The translations under genes were made by a program, and so were the position numbers. A stretch of 64,000 nucleotides of DNA from positions 1 through 64,000 of the forward strand of contig JAVSML010000944.1 of the NCBI GenBank assembly GCA_038503035.1. The letters are read 5' to 3'. Under the pieces are notes generated by a model. The model had not been told where the DNA came from. It was given only the letters and a program-made list of their open reading frames with translations, and ran no database searches. Positions 1 to 12,759 of this stretch are shown in pieces (the first letter of the stretch is position 1; every line of letters starts with the position of its first letter). This DNA is from Crocodylus rhombifer (lineage: Eukaryota; Chordata; Crocodylia; Crocodylidae).

Positions 1-1290
1 TTTATTAGTATTCCTTCTGTTAGGCCCTGCCTCTGACACTCACCATTTCCTAGCCAAGACCATAAAAGACAGTTCGTGATCAAGGCCCATTTAGTCCACA
101 ATGGCAAGGTAAAAGTCATCAGGTGGATCATAAATCAAATTTTTACCCACTTTAATCCTCTTAATACTGTATTACAGTATAAAGGGACTATAGTATAAAA
201 TATTCAGGTTTGTAGTACAGAACTCAATGCATGTCATGACTTAGTGTATAGCATCGTTGGCCACAACTGAGTAATATTGAATGACTCCACACTAGCAAAC
301 AATGGGTACAGTGGAGGAAATACAGCAGCGAATCTCTCCTATAAATTTTCCATCTGTCATTCAAATAGCTTTTATTCATGACATGATGCAACTATGAGCT
401 AACTGGCAGAGATACCAACCTGTGTAAAAACAAAAAACAAAAAAAACAAACAAAAAAAACCCCATACAACCATTGGGGATTACAAGCCTTTTCCAAGCCA
501 TGTGAATTGAACTATCTAATGAAAATGCAACATGCATTGTACAATATAAGGAAAGGTGCTAGAATAAGATGCTACAATGAGATACTCTAAGAGACTCTCA
601 GGTCTTCTGAATAATATCAGAAGGAAGCCAAAGGCCTATTAGTTATCTCCTGTCAAACACTGTGATACACTTAGGAAGCATAGAAAGCATGAAAGAAAGA
701 CCAACAATTTAACATAATGTCTCTTCAGATTATCACTGAAAAAGTTTTGACCCTCTCAATAAATCCTATATTTATCAAGAAAATGTCTGGCATCTATCTA
801 GTAATATTAACTTCCTTGTATATGCCCATAGGCTGACTCTTGATTAATAGGAAATAAATTCATTGCAAAAAAATTCTCTCCCTTTTCTGTTCTTTATTTT
901 TATTTGTGTTACCATAGCATATAGATCCTGTCAGACCAGGCCTCTCTTGGTCTGCTATCTGGTACCACACAAACCAGTGCAGCCTGTTCCATGATCAGGT
1001 TGTCTGTGACTAAGCCAGCACCCCTGCCTGGGAAAGGAGGGTGTATGGACACCCAGTAGAACTAAAAACAAGACTTGTTAAAGGATGGATGTGCTCCCTG
1101 CAAGCCAAAGACCATACGTACCTGGAGAGCAGATGAGTGCTACCAGGTCATTTTGCCCAAAGAATTACAAATGATGCAAAGCAACTCAACTAACCTCAGA
1201 GTGGAGGAGGACTGTTACAGCAACTAAGGTGCCCCAACGGTTGCAGCAGCCTTGGGGCTAACTTGACTTGATAGCATATAGAAGTTCCAG
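1..1290. other. intergenic, no gene seen
   Basis: AT-rich non-coding DNA. The only local structure I see is an A-rich stretch with C interruptions at about 424-462. No coding frame with recognisable residues, no RNA gene and no clear transposon end. Confidence 0.6.
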
Positions 1291-1296
1291 TCATAA

Positions 1297-1520
1297 ATCA
1301 GGACCCAGTTGTGCTAGGAGCTGTACAAACACATAACAAACACATCCTTGCTCTAAAGAACTTACTAAGAAATAACAGATGGGTACAAGTAGAAGATGGA
1401 GTACAAGGAAACAATGAAACATTAGTAGTCAGTATGACAGTCAGTGGTCTCAGCATGGCAACTGATTTTTCTGTAAGAATCATAGCAAAGGGAAATATGA
1501 AGGAAGTACCTGAAGGCAGA
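1297..1520 (+). repeat. ancient amniote interspersed repeat
   Basis: The stretch GTGCTAGGAGCTGTACAAAC at 1311-1330, followed by a text of the type ACACATA..CTCTAAAGAACTTAC, matches a motif I recognise as a dispersed old repeat in turtle, bird and crocodilian DNA. Similarity may continue weakly to about 1970. The short reading frames on both strands have no domain. The family name is not certain from sequence alone. Confidence 0.5.
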
Positions 1521-1974
1521 TGATGAGTCAAACAGATATTTATGGGGAACTGCTACCAAGTCATGGGTCAAGCAGAGGCACATCATATTAGTGAAACAAA
1601 CATGACAGGTAGAGTGGGAATAGGCCTTGAACATGAAAACAAGTGTATGTTTGATGCAATAAAGAAGGGGATGCCCAAGTAGATGCAGATGGTGAAGTGA
1701 CATGACCAGGGTGATCATCTAAGAAAGTGTAATTTGCAACAGCATCTTGGATAGATATAAACAGGTCAAGGCTGTATTTGCCAAGGCCAGGGAGAAGGAT
1801 GTTAAAGCAGACAAGATGCAATATGAGAACATGGTTGAGAGTTTTACCTATGTGAAGAAACAGAAAAGGCTGTACCTTAGTATGGGTATGCAGAAAGAAC
1901 AAGCATGACTTAGACATAACTAGGATACAAAGCTGTAGATAGCTATGGCTTCCACTTTCATTCATCTTTCTCTA

Positions 1975-3447
1975 GGATCTGAGTGTAGCGTTCTCAGATA
2001 TACTCATTACTGAATATTCAGGACATAATTTCTTGGTCTGTAGTTTATTTTTGAGCAATTCATTACAAGTGTACAGTATCTGAACTATGCTGTTTTTGAT
2101 TGACCATACTGGTTAAGAGATTTGTTGTCTATGACAAGCATCATTTAGAAACAAGTTAATGGTGAGAATTATTTTTAATTATATAAAAATCTTCTGTGCA
2201 AATATTCTCTAATGCTCACTTTAAATTAACACTTTAAGCCAACATACCTATCATTTAAATTCATTCAGTAGAATATCCAGGGAAAGTGAAAGCAAAACAG
2301 AAACCAGCAGCAAATTCAATTTTTTATTCAAACGAGCAGAAAATTGTGAAGGTTACAATCTTATCAGGTAACTGCATCAACTCTGAAACAGTTCAAACTG
2401 CATTTATTCTCATCCTTTTGTATTCTTGGAATTCAGTCAAAATTTGCAATTCTCATTTTTAAAATTCATTGCTCACTTTATACCAATTCAGTTCCATGGT
2501 TTGGTGACATTAGCCCTGAATTTATGTTGCTGTACAGGGAAGATCAGAATAAGGCCCCTGCAACTGACCCTAAGGTAGTACTATGTTGATCTCGTCCAGT
2601 AGATATTTATACATGTTTCATATAATCTCTGGAGAATGTTGGTTTTAACACTTTGTAATAGAAATCCGATTTTTACTATGTGATGCAGAAGGATTCCAGC
2701 CAGGGTCTGCAGAACCTTAAGAGATACCCACATAGCATCTCCATGACAACACACCAAATGTGTATTCCATCATGTATCATTTATCTAGAGACGAACTGCT
2801 CCAGATTGTTCAGTTTGGAGCTGGAAGACAGATGAATTGGGCATCTGGCTGTACTGATGACTGGGTGATTTTAAAGCTGGAAGCCACAGTTTATGGCTCA
2901 TTTGGTGGTAGTAGGACGGGCTAATCTGAGACAGTCTAAATAGTCTGATAAAAGGTGGTGTGCCTTGCACTAAACCTCTCCTTGCTGAGGCTGCCTGGTC
3001 AGATGAAGGACTTGGGTGCTGGCAATTTTCCAGCAGTCAGAAAAGTCACCAAGGGGACATCTGCACAGCAGCTGAAATCCTTCGCACACTGTAGAGGTTT
3101 CTTACTCACAAAGGTACATAAAGATTGGTGGTAATTTGGGTGATCAAGCTTTTGTGAAGCAATTTTTCTCCATATGTAGAGAGCTTCAGGAACCATTTGT
3201 GCCTTCCTCTCCCTTGGGCACAGAGGTTTTTGAACAGCAGTGAAACAGGCACAACTCTGTCCCTTGAGTATACTTGGGAGATAGCACTCAGCAAGTCTAC
3301 CCAAGGATTTGGACTTCTCCAAGCCCTAAGTATGCTGAGCTGTGGTTCAGGTACTCTCCCTGATTTTCAGCTCTGAGAATTTGGGGAACAGGATGTGAAG
3401 GAACCCCATTAGGTGTAATCCCAGTGTTGTCACCTGTGGTGTGTACA
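1975..3447. other. intergenic, no gene seen
   Basis: AT-rich sequence without recognisable coding frames. Small minus-strand frames at 2785-3322 have no motif and no conserved composition. I see no repeats with clear ends. Confidence 0.55.
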
Positions 3448-3455
3448 GGCTACAT

Positions 3456-3662
3456 CAGTAGGGGCCAACATTTTTTGGAATGCATGCCACAAATTAGCCC
3501 CACACTGTCCTCAAGTGCCACTGCAATCCACTTCTTCTGCCTCGTCTACTTTCTGCTCTATCTGGCACTGTGTTGCCTGTCCCCTCCCTGGTCTGCTACA
3601 TGCCACAAGCACAGGCTGCCCACACTATGTGTGGCACATGGGCGGCAGGTTGACCATCCCTG
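3456..3662. mobile_element. non-autonomous hAT-type element
   Basis: The left end CAGTAGGGGCCAAC and the reverse complement of the right end, CAGGGATGGTCAACCTG, are imperfect terminal inverted repeats of hAT style. The flanking 8-mers ggctacat and ggttacag agree at 6 of 8 positions, fitting an old 8-bp target duplication. About 207 bp, with no transposase. The plus-strand frames across it are chance frames. Confidence 0.6.
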
Positions 3663-3669
3663 GGTTACA

Positions 3670-6600
3670 GTATCAACAGGAGCTGGTGCAACTCTGAAGC
3701 TGTAGAAAAGAGTATATATCTTTGCTGAAGACTTGTGGGAAGCCCTTTTTCTGCCTCAACCCCCTGGTATATCTGAGCACACGGCCCACATACTCAACCT
3801 GACTGCTAAAAGTAGATCTGCCACTGTGTTTGTGTATAGCTATAATCCCTTGTGCTTCATGTACCGTATTTAATTAGCTAGTAAGTTCTATGTTAGATGG
3901 CACAATAAACCTTTCTTTTGCTCTGGGCATGTTTAGCTTATAGCAGTACCATAGGATTGAATTGTCCCCCACATCCCCCAAAAGAGCCACCAACCCTACA
4001 TATACAAGCACAGTCTTGAGTCCATGTCAGGCAGCCATGATGAACATAAGGCCTTGCCCTACCATCCTGTGGCTAGCCAGCATGCTGGTCAAAGCTGATA
4101 CGAAGACTCCCGCAGAACTTAACCTACCATCCACTCCCCGCCATTGGAATGACTGTCTGGACTCAGCTGACCTTTCAATTCCCCCAAATAAACCCCTGAC
4201 CTAGAAAATGAAGTGTCTGGGCAGCAGAGCTCAACCTGATTCCAAACTACTTGCTGATGCATCTGGCTTGTGCTCTGATTCAGTGCTCTGCTTGATCTCC
4301 TAGCTTCTTCACCCAGGTTGCTCTCTGACTCCATTCTCTGCCCAATCTCGCAGCTTTCTGGCTCAGTTTGTTCCTAGATTCTGCTCTCGGACTGGCCTCC
4401 TGATCCAGCTTGTCCCTGGATTCAACTCACACCTTCCAACCCTGGTAGGCACCTTGCTACCCGATTAGACCCAGATCTGGCCACCCAAACAATGTGACAG
4501 CCTGCAGCTGACACTGATGCTGCTGAGTACCTGCTCTCAAGTAGATGCTTGGGAAAAGGGGAAATATTGATGGGAGTAACTGGACAGGGATAAATCCACA
4601 AACCTGCTCCTCTGCTTCTCTTACTGAGCTATCCTTTCTTTACTGCCTGTCAGAACTGGCATTATTTGCAGCTCTGTGGTAAAGCGCTTTCCCCCATTCA
4701 GTTTAGGTTCTGAGACTCCACAAGCTAGTTGTGACAATGTGTTGTGTCTGCAATGTGGTAAGAGTGTTGTTGAGCACAGCAGCTTTATTCATCATAGCTC
4801 TTCCATGGCTTTAGAAATATAGGGTCTAATCCTCAATTGACCTAAATGACAGAGATAGTTCTATGTAATCTATAGATTACACTGACATATGCCTTTGAAA
4901 GGTCTGGCCCATACTACTGTTTTCAGTAGTTGATATGTATTTTGAAACCACAGGACTGTGCTTGAAGCAACATCATGGAGCATAACTCTGCTCATTACAA
5001 ACTCTGTTGCAACAAAGCTGGCCCTTTTGTAGCATTTTTCTATACCCAGAGAAAAGCAATACACATTATGTTTAAAATGACTTATGTTGGATTGAGAGAA
5101 GAAAAATAATTGCATGAAAGAACAGAAGTTAATTTTTCATGAGTGAACGCAGTGTATTTTAACCATGCAGTCAACTGGTCTGAAAGAGGGCAAGGTTGCC
5201 TTTATTTCACTTTCATTTATTGTGGGGCAAGGTGGGGTAGATGGACAATTACTGTTAAGCAGCTGCTCCATGGTAAGTTCTCACTGCTGTTTACTTCACC
5301 GTGTTTTGATCATTTGTCCATATTCGTGGGCCCTGTGTGAAAGGAAAGAGAACAAGAACCTCCCCTGATGCAAAGCTCTACTGGTTTCAGTGGAGCTAAT
5401 TTCAGTCAGTTGAGAAACTGACCATTTTTCCAGCACTCTTCTGTGCCCTTTTGAGTGCTTTTGGCTTCTTTTTTGAGTTGTAGCTGAGTTGCAGATATAA
5501 TCACCCTAGGTTAGCAGGACTTCTGCAAACTTTGGTGGTGTTATGTCAGCACACACCAGCTCAGGATCCAGTCCCAGAAAAAGCTACCCATGTATTTTTG
5601 CTGAAATACAAAGCGGCCTTGAGTATGTGCTGCCGCTAGATAAACTATCTACTTAGCAGAACCTCACTAAGCCAGAAAAACTAAATGAAAAATACATGAG
5701 TGAGAAAGTGGATAGGTCTTTTCCTTCAGACTTCTGCCCTGACAAATGCTTCATGCTGACATGTCTGTGCTTAAATGTGCCTCAAAGATAACCCTTTTTC
5801 CCCTTAGCCCAGCTTTTAATCAACAAAAGAATTCCCTTCCTTGGCTTTAAGTTAACCAAGAATGTACTACGTTGCTTCTAGTGCAAATATGCAAAGCTCC
5901 ATGTTTCAAAGTGCTGCATATAGGAGGGGAATGGATGTATACCTAGACATGAGTTCAAATGAAGTGGGGCAGGAGATAGGGACTAAGAATTGTTACCAAA
6001 GAGTGGCTGTTCAGTGACATGTATGACACATGGGAATGTCCACACTGGTACCTGGCCCACCCCCAGGCCTACTTTAATCCACAGAAAAATCTACGTTAAA
6101 AGCCCTTTAGATTGCTCTCACAGCAGCACCCCAGCTTTCCCACAAAACCTGGCTGAACATCCAGGCCAAGCTTGTGCTTAGCCCATTTTACCCTATGTTG
6201 GTCCAGAATTCCTCTGAGCTAAGCAAGGTAGAAGCCTAGGAAATCCACTCATAGCCTTTGGGCTGGGCCAGAGAGGAACAGGAAACTCTAGCAGAACCCT
6301 TCTCAGAATCTGTTGTTCTGCGTATTACCTCTTCCCTATTTCTTATCTCCATTCTGGTGCTTCATGTGTGTAGAACTACTAAGTAATGTAGATGAGAAGG
6401 GGCTGCCTGTGTGGCCTGGGGTAGCTGAGAGCACCACTGAATAGTTGCCCCAAAATAGAGGTACAGACATATCCATATTTGGTGGTCTCTCTTCAAATGA
6501 CTGTAAGCGGACATGTGAGTGAAACGTAGCTGTTATCCCCTAGATGACATTGTCAGGAGGGAGGTCAAGCCCCAAATAGGTCAGGAATAATTTTTTTTTT

Positions 6601-7890
6601 TTAATTCCAAGAATTGGTGGCTCCAGTTCAAGGCAGACTGCTGGAGCACTGCGGCAAAGCCCACGCTGTTGGCATGCATGTGCCAAGTGTTGTGTGGATA
6701 ACTAGAAAACATCAGTCTCCAGGTTACAAGCTCTAAATGCGGAAAGTAGTGGTGGGGGTGGATTTTAAAATGAATATGGCCATGTGTTTTTGTTTCTCCA
6801 GTAGACTTTTATGTTATGCTGGGGCTTAGGGAGATATTTTGAAATTAGGAGTTACCACCTGAGACACAGACCACATACAAGGCTGCTCAGGCACTTGAAG
6901 TATATGTCAGGAGTTTCAGGCTTTGGGATTAATTTGATGGCAGCTATGTGTGTCGCAGAGAGAGAGGGACAGACAAACCATGGAAGGTTAAAAAAAGGAA
7001 CAAAGATGATGACCCTGGGTGAGCCAAAGAACCAGGAAATATGACCATGAGAAGGAGCTTTTTGGGTAGAGGGCTGGTGCAAAGAGGCTTGGAAATGTAA
7101 GCAAAGGAAATGTTTATGTTTGTTTGTTCCGTTGGTTAAGGAATTGTGGCTTTGTATATTCTTTGTAAATGAACAAGATTAAATCTACCTGACTCCATAA
7201 TCACCATTCTCCTCCCGACTGGAACAACACCCAAACCCCAAGAACTGTGTAACAGTATAAATATTACTTAAAGGAATATTGTTCTTGTTTTAAAGGACAT
7301 GGACATTAATGCAATGCAATAAGTTAGTCAAAGCCCCAAGCAGGTCATGAAAGATTTTTATTCTTTAATTTTTAATCAGTGTCGCTTATTTTAAGACTCA
7401 TTCCCAGAAGAATGATCTTAATTAGATATTTTTCTGCTAATTAATATATTTATTTCATGAACAGCAGCATCACTTTAATATTTGATTCCAAATGCTCCTA
7501 TAGAAAAAAAGCAAATCAAGAAAGGGGAAGGCATATATTTTCTAAGTGCTGTTTGCTAATGAATGTCTACCCCAAGCCAAAATTTTGGAGAGTTACTTTC
7601 ATAAAATACTACATTATTTAGATTGGACAGTGCTGAACACCTCTGGAGATACAACAGAAACTCAGGGAGGTCACAGAGCTGAAATACATGAGCATAGGTC
7701 TTTTACACTGAAGTGCTTTAAGTGAATAAATTATATGAATCATACATCATGGATCACTGCTCAGAGATTGCTGCTAAAAACAGAATAAGAAAAAGGTGCT
7801 CATCCTAACAGTTTTTTCTTTGTCTTTACCTTGTCGTAGCATAGAATCAGTTGGCTGTTTTTCATTTTCAACTGTTTCTGTTGAGGTGAC
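3670..7890. other. intergenic, no gene seen
   Basis: Mostly AT-rich unique-looking DNA. 4190-4450 is CT-rich with degenerate internal repetition of CTGCTCTGATTC-like words, reminiscent of an LTR leader, but no ends can be placed. A T-run lies at about 6591-6602. The frames of 60-90 codons carry no recognisable domain. Confidence 0.5.
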
Positions 7891-7892
7891 AC

Positions 7893-8265
7893 TGGGCACA
7901 TCTATACATGTACATTTACTGTGCAGTAACTGAAAATTACTGTGCAGTACAGATGTGTATCTGTACATACACACCCATACTGGGCAGTAGCTATGGTGAC
8001 TTAAGCTGACTTGGGCATAAGCTTGATGCCTGCATCATGCAGGTATCAATTTTATGCCTGCTTAGTTACTGCACAGTAACTTACATGTGATGCCTTACTG
8101 TGCAATAACACTGTGTGTACGGACTGATTTGGGACTAACTTGAGTCCCAAGTCAGTCCACACACAGTGTTACTGCATTTTAATGGCTGCACATGTAGATG
8201 CTGGTCTAAAAAATGCTTACTGCGCAGTAACTTACTGTGCAGTAAATGCATGTGTAGACACACCC
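7893..8265. mobile_element. MITE of the TGGGCATGTCTACA family, copy A
   Basis: Left end TGGGCACATCTATACATG; right end CATGTGTAGACACACCC, its approximate reverse complement. The interior repeats words such as TACTGTGCAGTAA. It also contains a near-perfect hairpin at 8121-8158 (GGACTGATTTGGGACT / AGTCCCAAGTCAGTCC) that extends outward through a second pair around 8092-8190. No coding capacity. The same ends recur at four other places in the window. Confidence 0.6.
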
Positions 8266-8269
8266 GCTA

Positions 8270-9105
8270 ACATTCTTCAGGTACTCTTTCAGCAACTCAA
8301 ACCACATTTTAAGCTTTGGCTCTGGTTTTCCATCTTAGAAACTGTGAGTTTGAACCCTCAGAAGACTTTGGGGAAGATGAATGAAAATTTTAGTTGTCAC
8401 TAAATAATATGGATAAAAGATGGATTTTTCCACAAAAGTGTTTGATGTTTTGTAAAGATTACTGTTGCTGTATAGCTTATATCTCCATGCAAGGGGCCAA
8501 CAAATGATCGTAATGCATATCTCCAGATAAGTGGGTTTGCAAATGATAATGTTGATGATGTAATCTGTGGCATTACTATATTAAGTGGAAACAACTTTTT
8601 GAGACCCCAACTTAATTATCCTTTATTAAGGTTTGTTGCTGTAAATGTGAGAGGACCTCAAATTGGTAACTTTTTTTAGGACTGGATTGAATGAAGGGGC
8701 TAAAGTTCCTTGATACGAGGAACATGCAAGTGTCATGGCACAATTTCATAGGATTTTAATCAATACAGCAATAAACAGTAAAAGTCCTTAAGGCAAAATT
8801 GACAGGTATATAATCTGTAGCTAGGCATTTAAGAAAAATAAGCTCTAGTTTTGTAATATGATTTTTCCTTATTTTATGTACCTTGAAGTTGAATAAGATT
8901 TGGCATACCCTTCCAAAAGGAAAGTAGGGTTCTCTTTTGCTCTGGTTGACTTCAAAGGATGCAGAATCTTTCCCTATCTGATCATATTAGTTACCTAAAG
9001 TAGCATGACATGACCCTTAGATGGGTCTACAACTTCTTATACAAGCCAGACACCATCTTTTTCACTCCTGTAAGGGCAAACCATTTTTTCACCAGAGAAT
9101 TAAAT
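8270..9105. other. intergenic, no gene seen
   Basis: AT-rich DNA with no recognisable coding frame, RNA gene or transposon end. Confidence 0.55.
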
Positions 9106-9109
9106 AAAT

Positions 9110-9371
9110 AATTGGTGTCAAACTTAAGGAGCCATGCGGTCTGGCTCTGTGGCCCCCAGAGGAGAGAGATGATTGGGAGCAGAGCCCACTGTTCAAATCC
9201 AGATTATGGTGCCCTGCTGGGGGTATATGTAGGTGTCAAGGGGCAAGCAACAGCTTCATTAACTCCCATGGCTGCTGTTCATTCCACTTCCGCTGCCACA
9301 TCTGGATCTGGCCTGCAAAGAGCCCTGTGGTCCAGACCTGGCCCAGGGGCCAAGTGAGCTTGAGACCCCTG
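9110..9371. mobile_element. non-autonomous hAT-type element
   Basis: The left end reads GGTGTCAAACTTAAGG. The right end is its mirror, GCTTGAGACCCCTG, giving the hAT-like terminus CAGGGGTCTCAAGC. Flanks are both A/T-rich (aaataaat and caataaaa), so a target duplication is plausible but not clear. The frame at 9112-9357 lies wholly inside the element and is not a gene. Confidence 0.5.
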
Positions 9372-9379
9372 CAATAAAA

Positions 9380-10150
9380 CTGTCCTGTTATTTCTTCTAA
9401 TAATTTGCCATTCAGTACTTCTCTTTTACTTTCTCTATTACAGTTCTTTACACCTTTGTATTATGTTTTATTTTTTATGTATTTTCCCAGAAAGCTATTT
9501 GTGTGTACTATGGGGGGTGGGGGGCGTTAAATGGCGAAAGTCTGCATACGTTTTGGGTAACTAACAAACTGAGATGCAACTAAATAAAAATATTTGAAGA
9601 ATACAGAGGCTGATCTTGCAAAGTCCTAATACGTACACAGGACTCTAGTGATCAGGCTTTTGTCTAGTAATTATATACCCTGTAAGTCAAGGACAAACTA
9701 TAAAAGATACTATTTGTTTACAGCAGTAATATGAATAATTTATTATAACACATCACAGGAAGGTGGGGAGGAATCTTTGGCTGAGGAAGAAGATAAGTGG
9801 CAGATATTGCAGACCTCATGACTGGATGCTCCTAATAGCTGTATCCACATAGCTAAAACAGTGGTATAGTATGAGGATTTAATTAAGTGCTGGTGTTCCT
9901 AAGGCTTTTGGACATGTGTAAGCCATTCTGACAAATCAATAGTGGAGTAAAGACAAACAATGCATGCATGGTATATATTGCCCTCTGCAAGGTGCAAGCC
10001 TTTCGGTTAAACAAGAGTTTCAGCTAACCAGAGATTGGTTACAGGCTGTTACAGTATACTTGCTATGCTACTATATTGAATTTCTTGCTTTTTTATTCCA
10101 GTATTGAAAGGGGGAGTTTTTTAGACAGATACTGTATAAATAGTATGAAC
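9380..10150. other. intergenic, no gene seen
   Basis: AT-rich DNA with a short G-run cluster near 9511-9526. Nothing else recognisable. Confidence 0.5.
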
Positions 10151-10154
10151 ATAG

Positions 10155-10330
10155 GATTAGGGGCCAGAAACTTCAGAGTTCTGACCTTTGTGCAAACATT
10201 GAGCAAAGTTGTGAGTAGTCATTTAACTTCTTAGGCTTAGCTTTCCCACCTACAAAAGGGGACAATATTTGGGCCTTATAGAGCAATATGAGATTTATTT
10301 GTTAATTTTCATCATTTGCTTTCAAAATGG
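10155..10330 (+). repeat. MIR-type SINE fragment
   Basis: The order of diverged words GTCATTTAACTTCTTAGGC, CTTTCCCACCTACAAAAG and GGGGACAATATT follows the MIR core (..AAGTCACTTAACCTCTC..CATCTGTAAAATGGGGATAAT..). It is a heavily diverged plus-orientation copy. A further fragment with the AGTCAGGATACTTGGGCTTT text at about 10510-10550 may belong to a related SINE. Confidence 0.6.
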
Positions 10331-10660
10331 ATATTTCTCAGGGTGAGGTTACATATTATTACTTTGGCCATACTAAATCTGTGGAGTGTTAAGCAGTGTT
10401 AAAGTTGTAACATGCTGTGAGCAGTCGCATATTAAAGGTTAATACCATTTCTTGCTTGCACAGCTCTAACTTGCCACTAGACGGCTGGCAAGCAGGGGTG
10501 TGGCAAGAAGTCAGGATACTTGGGCTTTATCCCTGATCTGGGTGGTGAGGGACTGGGAGCAGTGTATTCTGGGATCCTGGAGGACTAGACATTGCTCATT
10601 TTATCTCCGTGGAGCAGAATGAAGTTATCTTAACACAAGTTAGGTAGCACAGCCCAAAGT

Positions 10661-11387
10661 GGATACATCTACATGTGTGCTTTACTGCAGTATAGACTAG
10701 TTAGCTCTGCAGTAAAGCGTCACTGTCTACATGTGTGGTGGTAGTAGGGGGCAGTAAATTAACTCCACCTAGGGTGACCACCCATCCCTAATTGGGTGAG
10801 ACAGTCACAGAATGGGATCCATCAAGTCCCAGTCCTGGGCTGCATGACTCTGGAACAGCATTTGTCCTATGTTTGCAGCATTGTGCAAGGGTCTGTGTTT
10901 ACCCTTGCAAGTTGGCAGCATGTCAGCCTGCAAGGGGCTGCTTGAGGCTCCTGGGAGCAGGATGGAGGGGGCACCACGTGTATGTGCATGCCTGCACACA
11001 TGCATATGGCTGGGAAAGAGCTTGGCAGCATAGAGAGCAGCTCCCTGTAGGTAAATCTATGGGGACTGGAGGGAGCATGGAGGAGGGTGGGAGATTGAAG
11101 CCCCCATGGTGAGGGTGGGAGTGGGGCAGGGATTAAGGCAGAGGGTGTTGCCCAGCCAGGGCATGAGCAGTGCATGGGGCCTGGGGCCAGGGCATGAGCA
11201 GTGGGACAGAGCCATGGGTGGCTCTGTTAGGGATGCTACTATCTTACAGCACAGTAATTTACTGCACTGAAATGCATGTGTGAATGCTGACCGCGAGCAC
11301 AAATTGTGCCTGGTCAGCCTAGCCAGCTAGGGGCCTGCTCCACCCTGGCTTAAATTGTTGCTGTCCTGGGTGCACATGTAGACCCTA
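10661..11387. mobile_element. MITE of the TGGGCATGTCTACA family, copy B
   Basis: Left terminus GGATACATCTACATGTG with TTACTGCAGTA words; right terminus TGCACATGTAGACCC. The unusual length (about 730 bp) comes from a GC-richer, GGGGC-rich middle at 10900-11230 with partial internal duplication. All frames of 66-106 codons here are shadows within the element. Confidence 0.5.
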
Positions 11388-11389
11388 CA

Positions 11390-12570
11390 TCCAGGAGCAG
11401 TTTCTTCTGGCTCAAACAGCACATGTAAATGCACTCAGTTAAACCTGACCTGAAGTGGTGTAACTTTGAAATGCTCAGAGGGAACTTAGCTCAAGTTAAC
11501 AAGCTTTAATGTGCATATGATCATGTTTTAAGTGCCCTTAGTATGGTTTAAATGTAATTTGTAAGTTCACCCTAAATCTTATTATGCAATTGTCCTCGAA
11601 ATTACAGTACAAATAAAGCAAACACATCCTCTAAAATGAACAGTTTGTAACTCAGCAAGTATTCTACCCAACTAAAACAAACACAATTTTGCAGTCCATT
11701 GATTTCCAATTACAATGCCAAGTTTTATTTGGTCTGTGAACTTCCATGTGCCACAATACAAAATTCTTTTTTCAGCAAGTGCCATTCACACTTGGGTCTA
11801 GTTATCCTATCCACATTTCTGGCAAGTTAAGGGAATGGGTCAGAAAGCAAATAAAATATATATTTTGGCAGTTATGACAGTGTGGTTACTGTTGCTTTCC
11901 TTTGTACTAAATGTATGCAAAGAGTGCTTCTGAAATGAGGAACTACTACATATGTGTTTGAGCTTAGTAAAGAGGTGACCAAGACTAAACAAGGCCAGAG
12001 TTTGGATACCAATCTTTAGATTTTATGCAGTGAATTGCCACACCAGAAATCTAGGAAGCAAATAGCAAATACCACTAGGAGATATTCACCCTCTTAATCT
12101 GGCCCTTCCACACAGTGATAGTACTACATAGAGCCCAACTATATTGGAAAGAGACAAGGCAGATTTCTCGTAGTATAATATATGGTCATAAATAATTGTA
12201 AATCAGTATGCTTTCAAACCCCAGTTCAGCAAGCAGAGCCACAAGGACAGCACAATAGGATGCTGTGCTGTAATGGTCTGCAGAGCACTCCCCAAGCAAA
12301 TTGGGAAGCAGTTGTGAATTATAATAGGAGGCTGCTTTTACTTATGAAGGCTAAAAGTTGCTTAAAACTGTTTTTAACCCCCTTTTCTTGGCCTGTGTCT
12401 TTCATGCAGTACCAACCGAAAGTGCAGTATAAGACTGCAACCACATTGATATTTTGCAGAAGAAGTCAATAAAGGAGGAAGGAGTGAGTAAAAAAGTTAC
12501 TTAAGGTACGTAAATAGGAAGTTTGTAGCAAAATTAGGAACCAAAATCAGATCTAAGGAGAAAGACGTAA
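11390..12570. other. intergenic, no gene seen
   Basis: AT-rich. The 96-codon plus frame at 12182-12472 has no recognisable domain and no splice or promoter context. I see no repeat ends. Confidence 0.5.
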
Positions 12571-12572
12571 TG

Positions 12573-12750
12573 CGCTCAGATCAGGACCCAACCAATCCCA
12601 ATCAAATGATCAGGGCAATCAATTTCCTGAAGCTGCAGGGAAACAGACCCTACTGGCAACAAGCTCAGATCAATGCCCTGGGCCCAGTCAGTCCAAATGG
12701 AGTAATCAGGGCAACCAGTCCCTGAGGCTGCAGGAAACAGCCTCCCCCTT
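12573..12750 (+). repeat. diverged tandem duplication (~90-bp unit)
   Basis: Two copies of a unit beginning GCTCAGATCA and ending in a CCTGA(A/G)GCTGCAGG(G)AAACAG block lie head to tail (about 12573-12652 and 12663-12750). Both contain ATCAGGGCAA. Such duplications are common in U3 parts of LTRs, but no LTR ends can be placed here. Confidence 0.55.
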
Positions 12751-12759
12751 CTTCTCCCC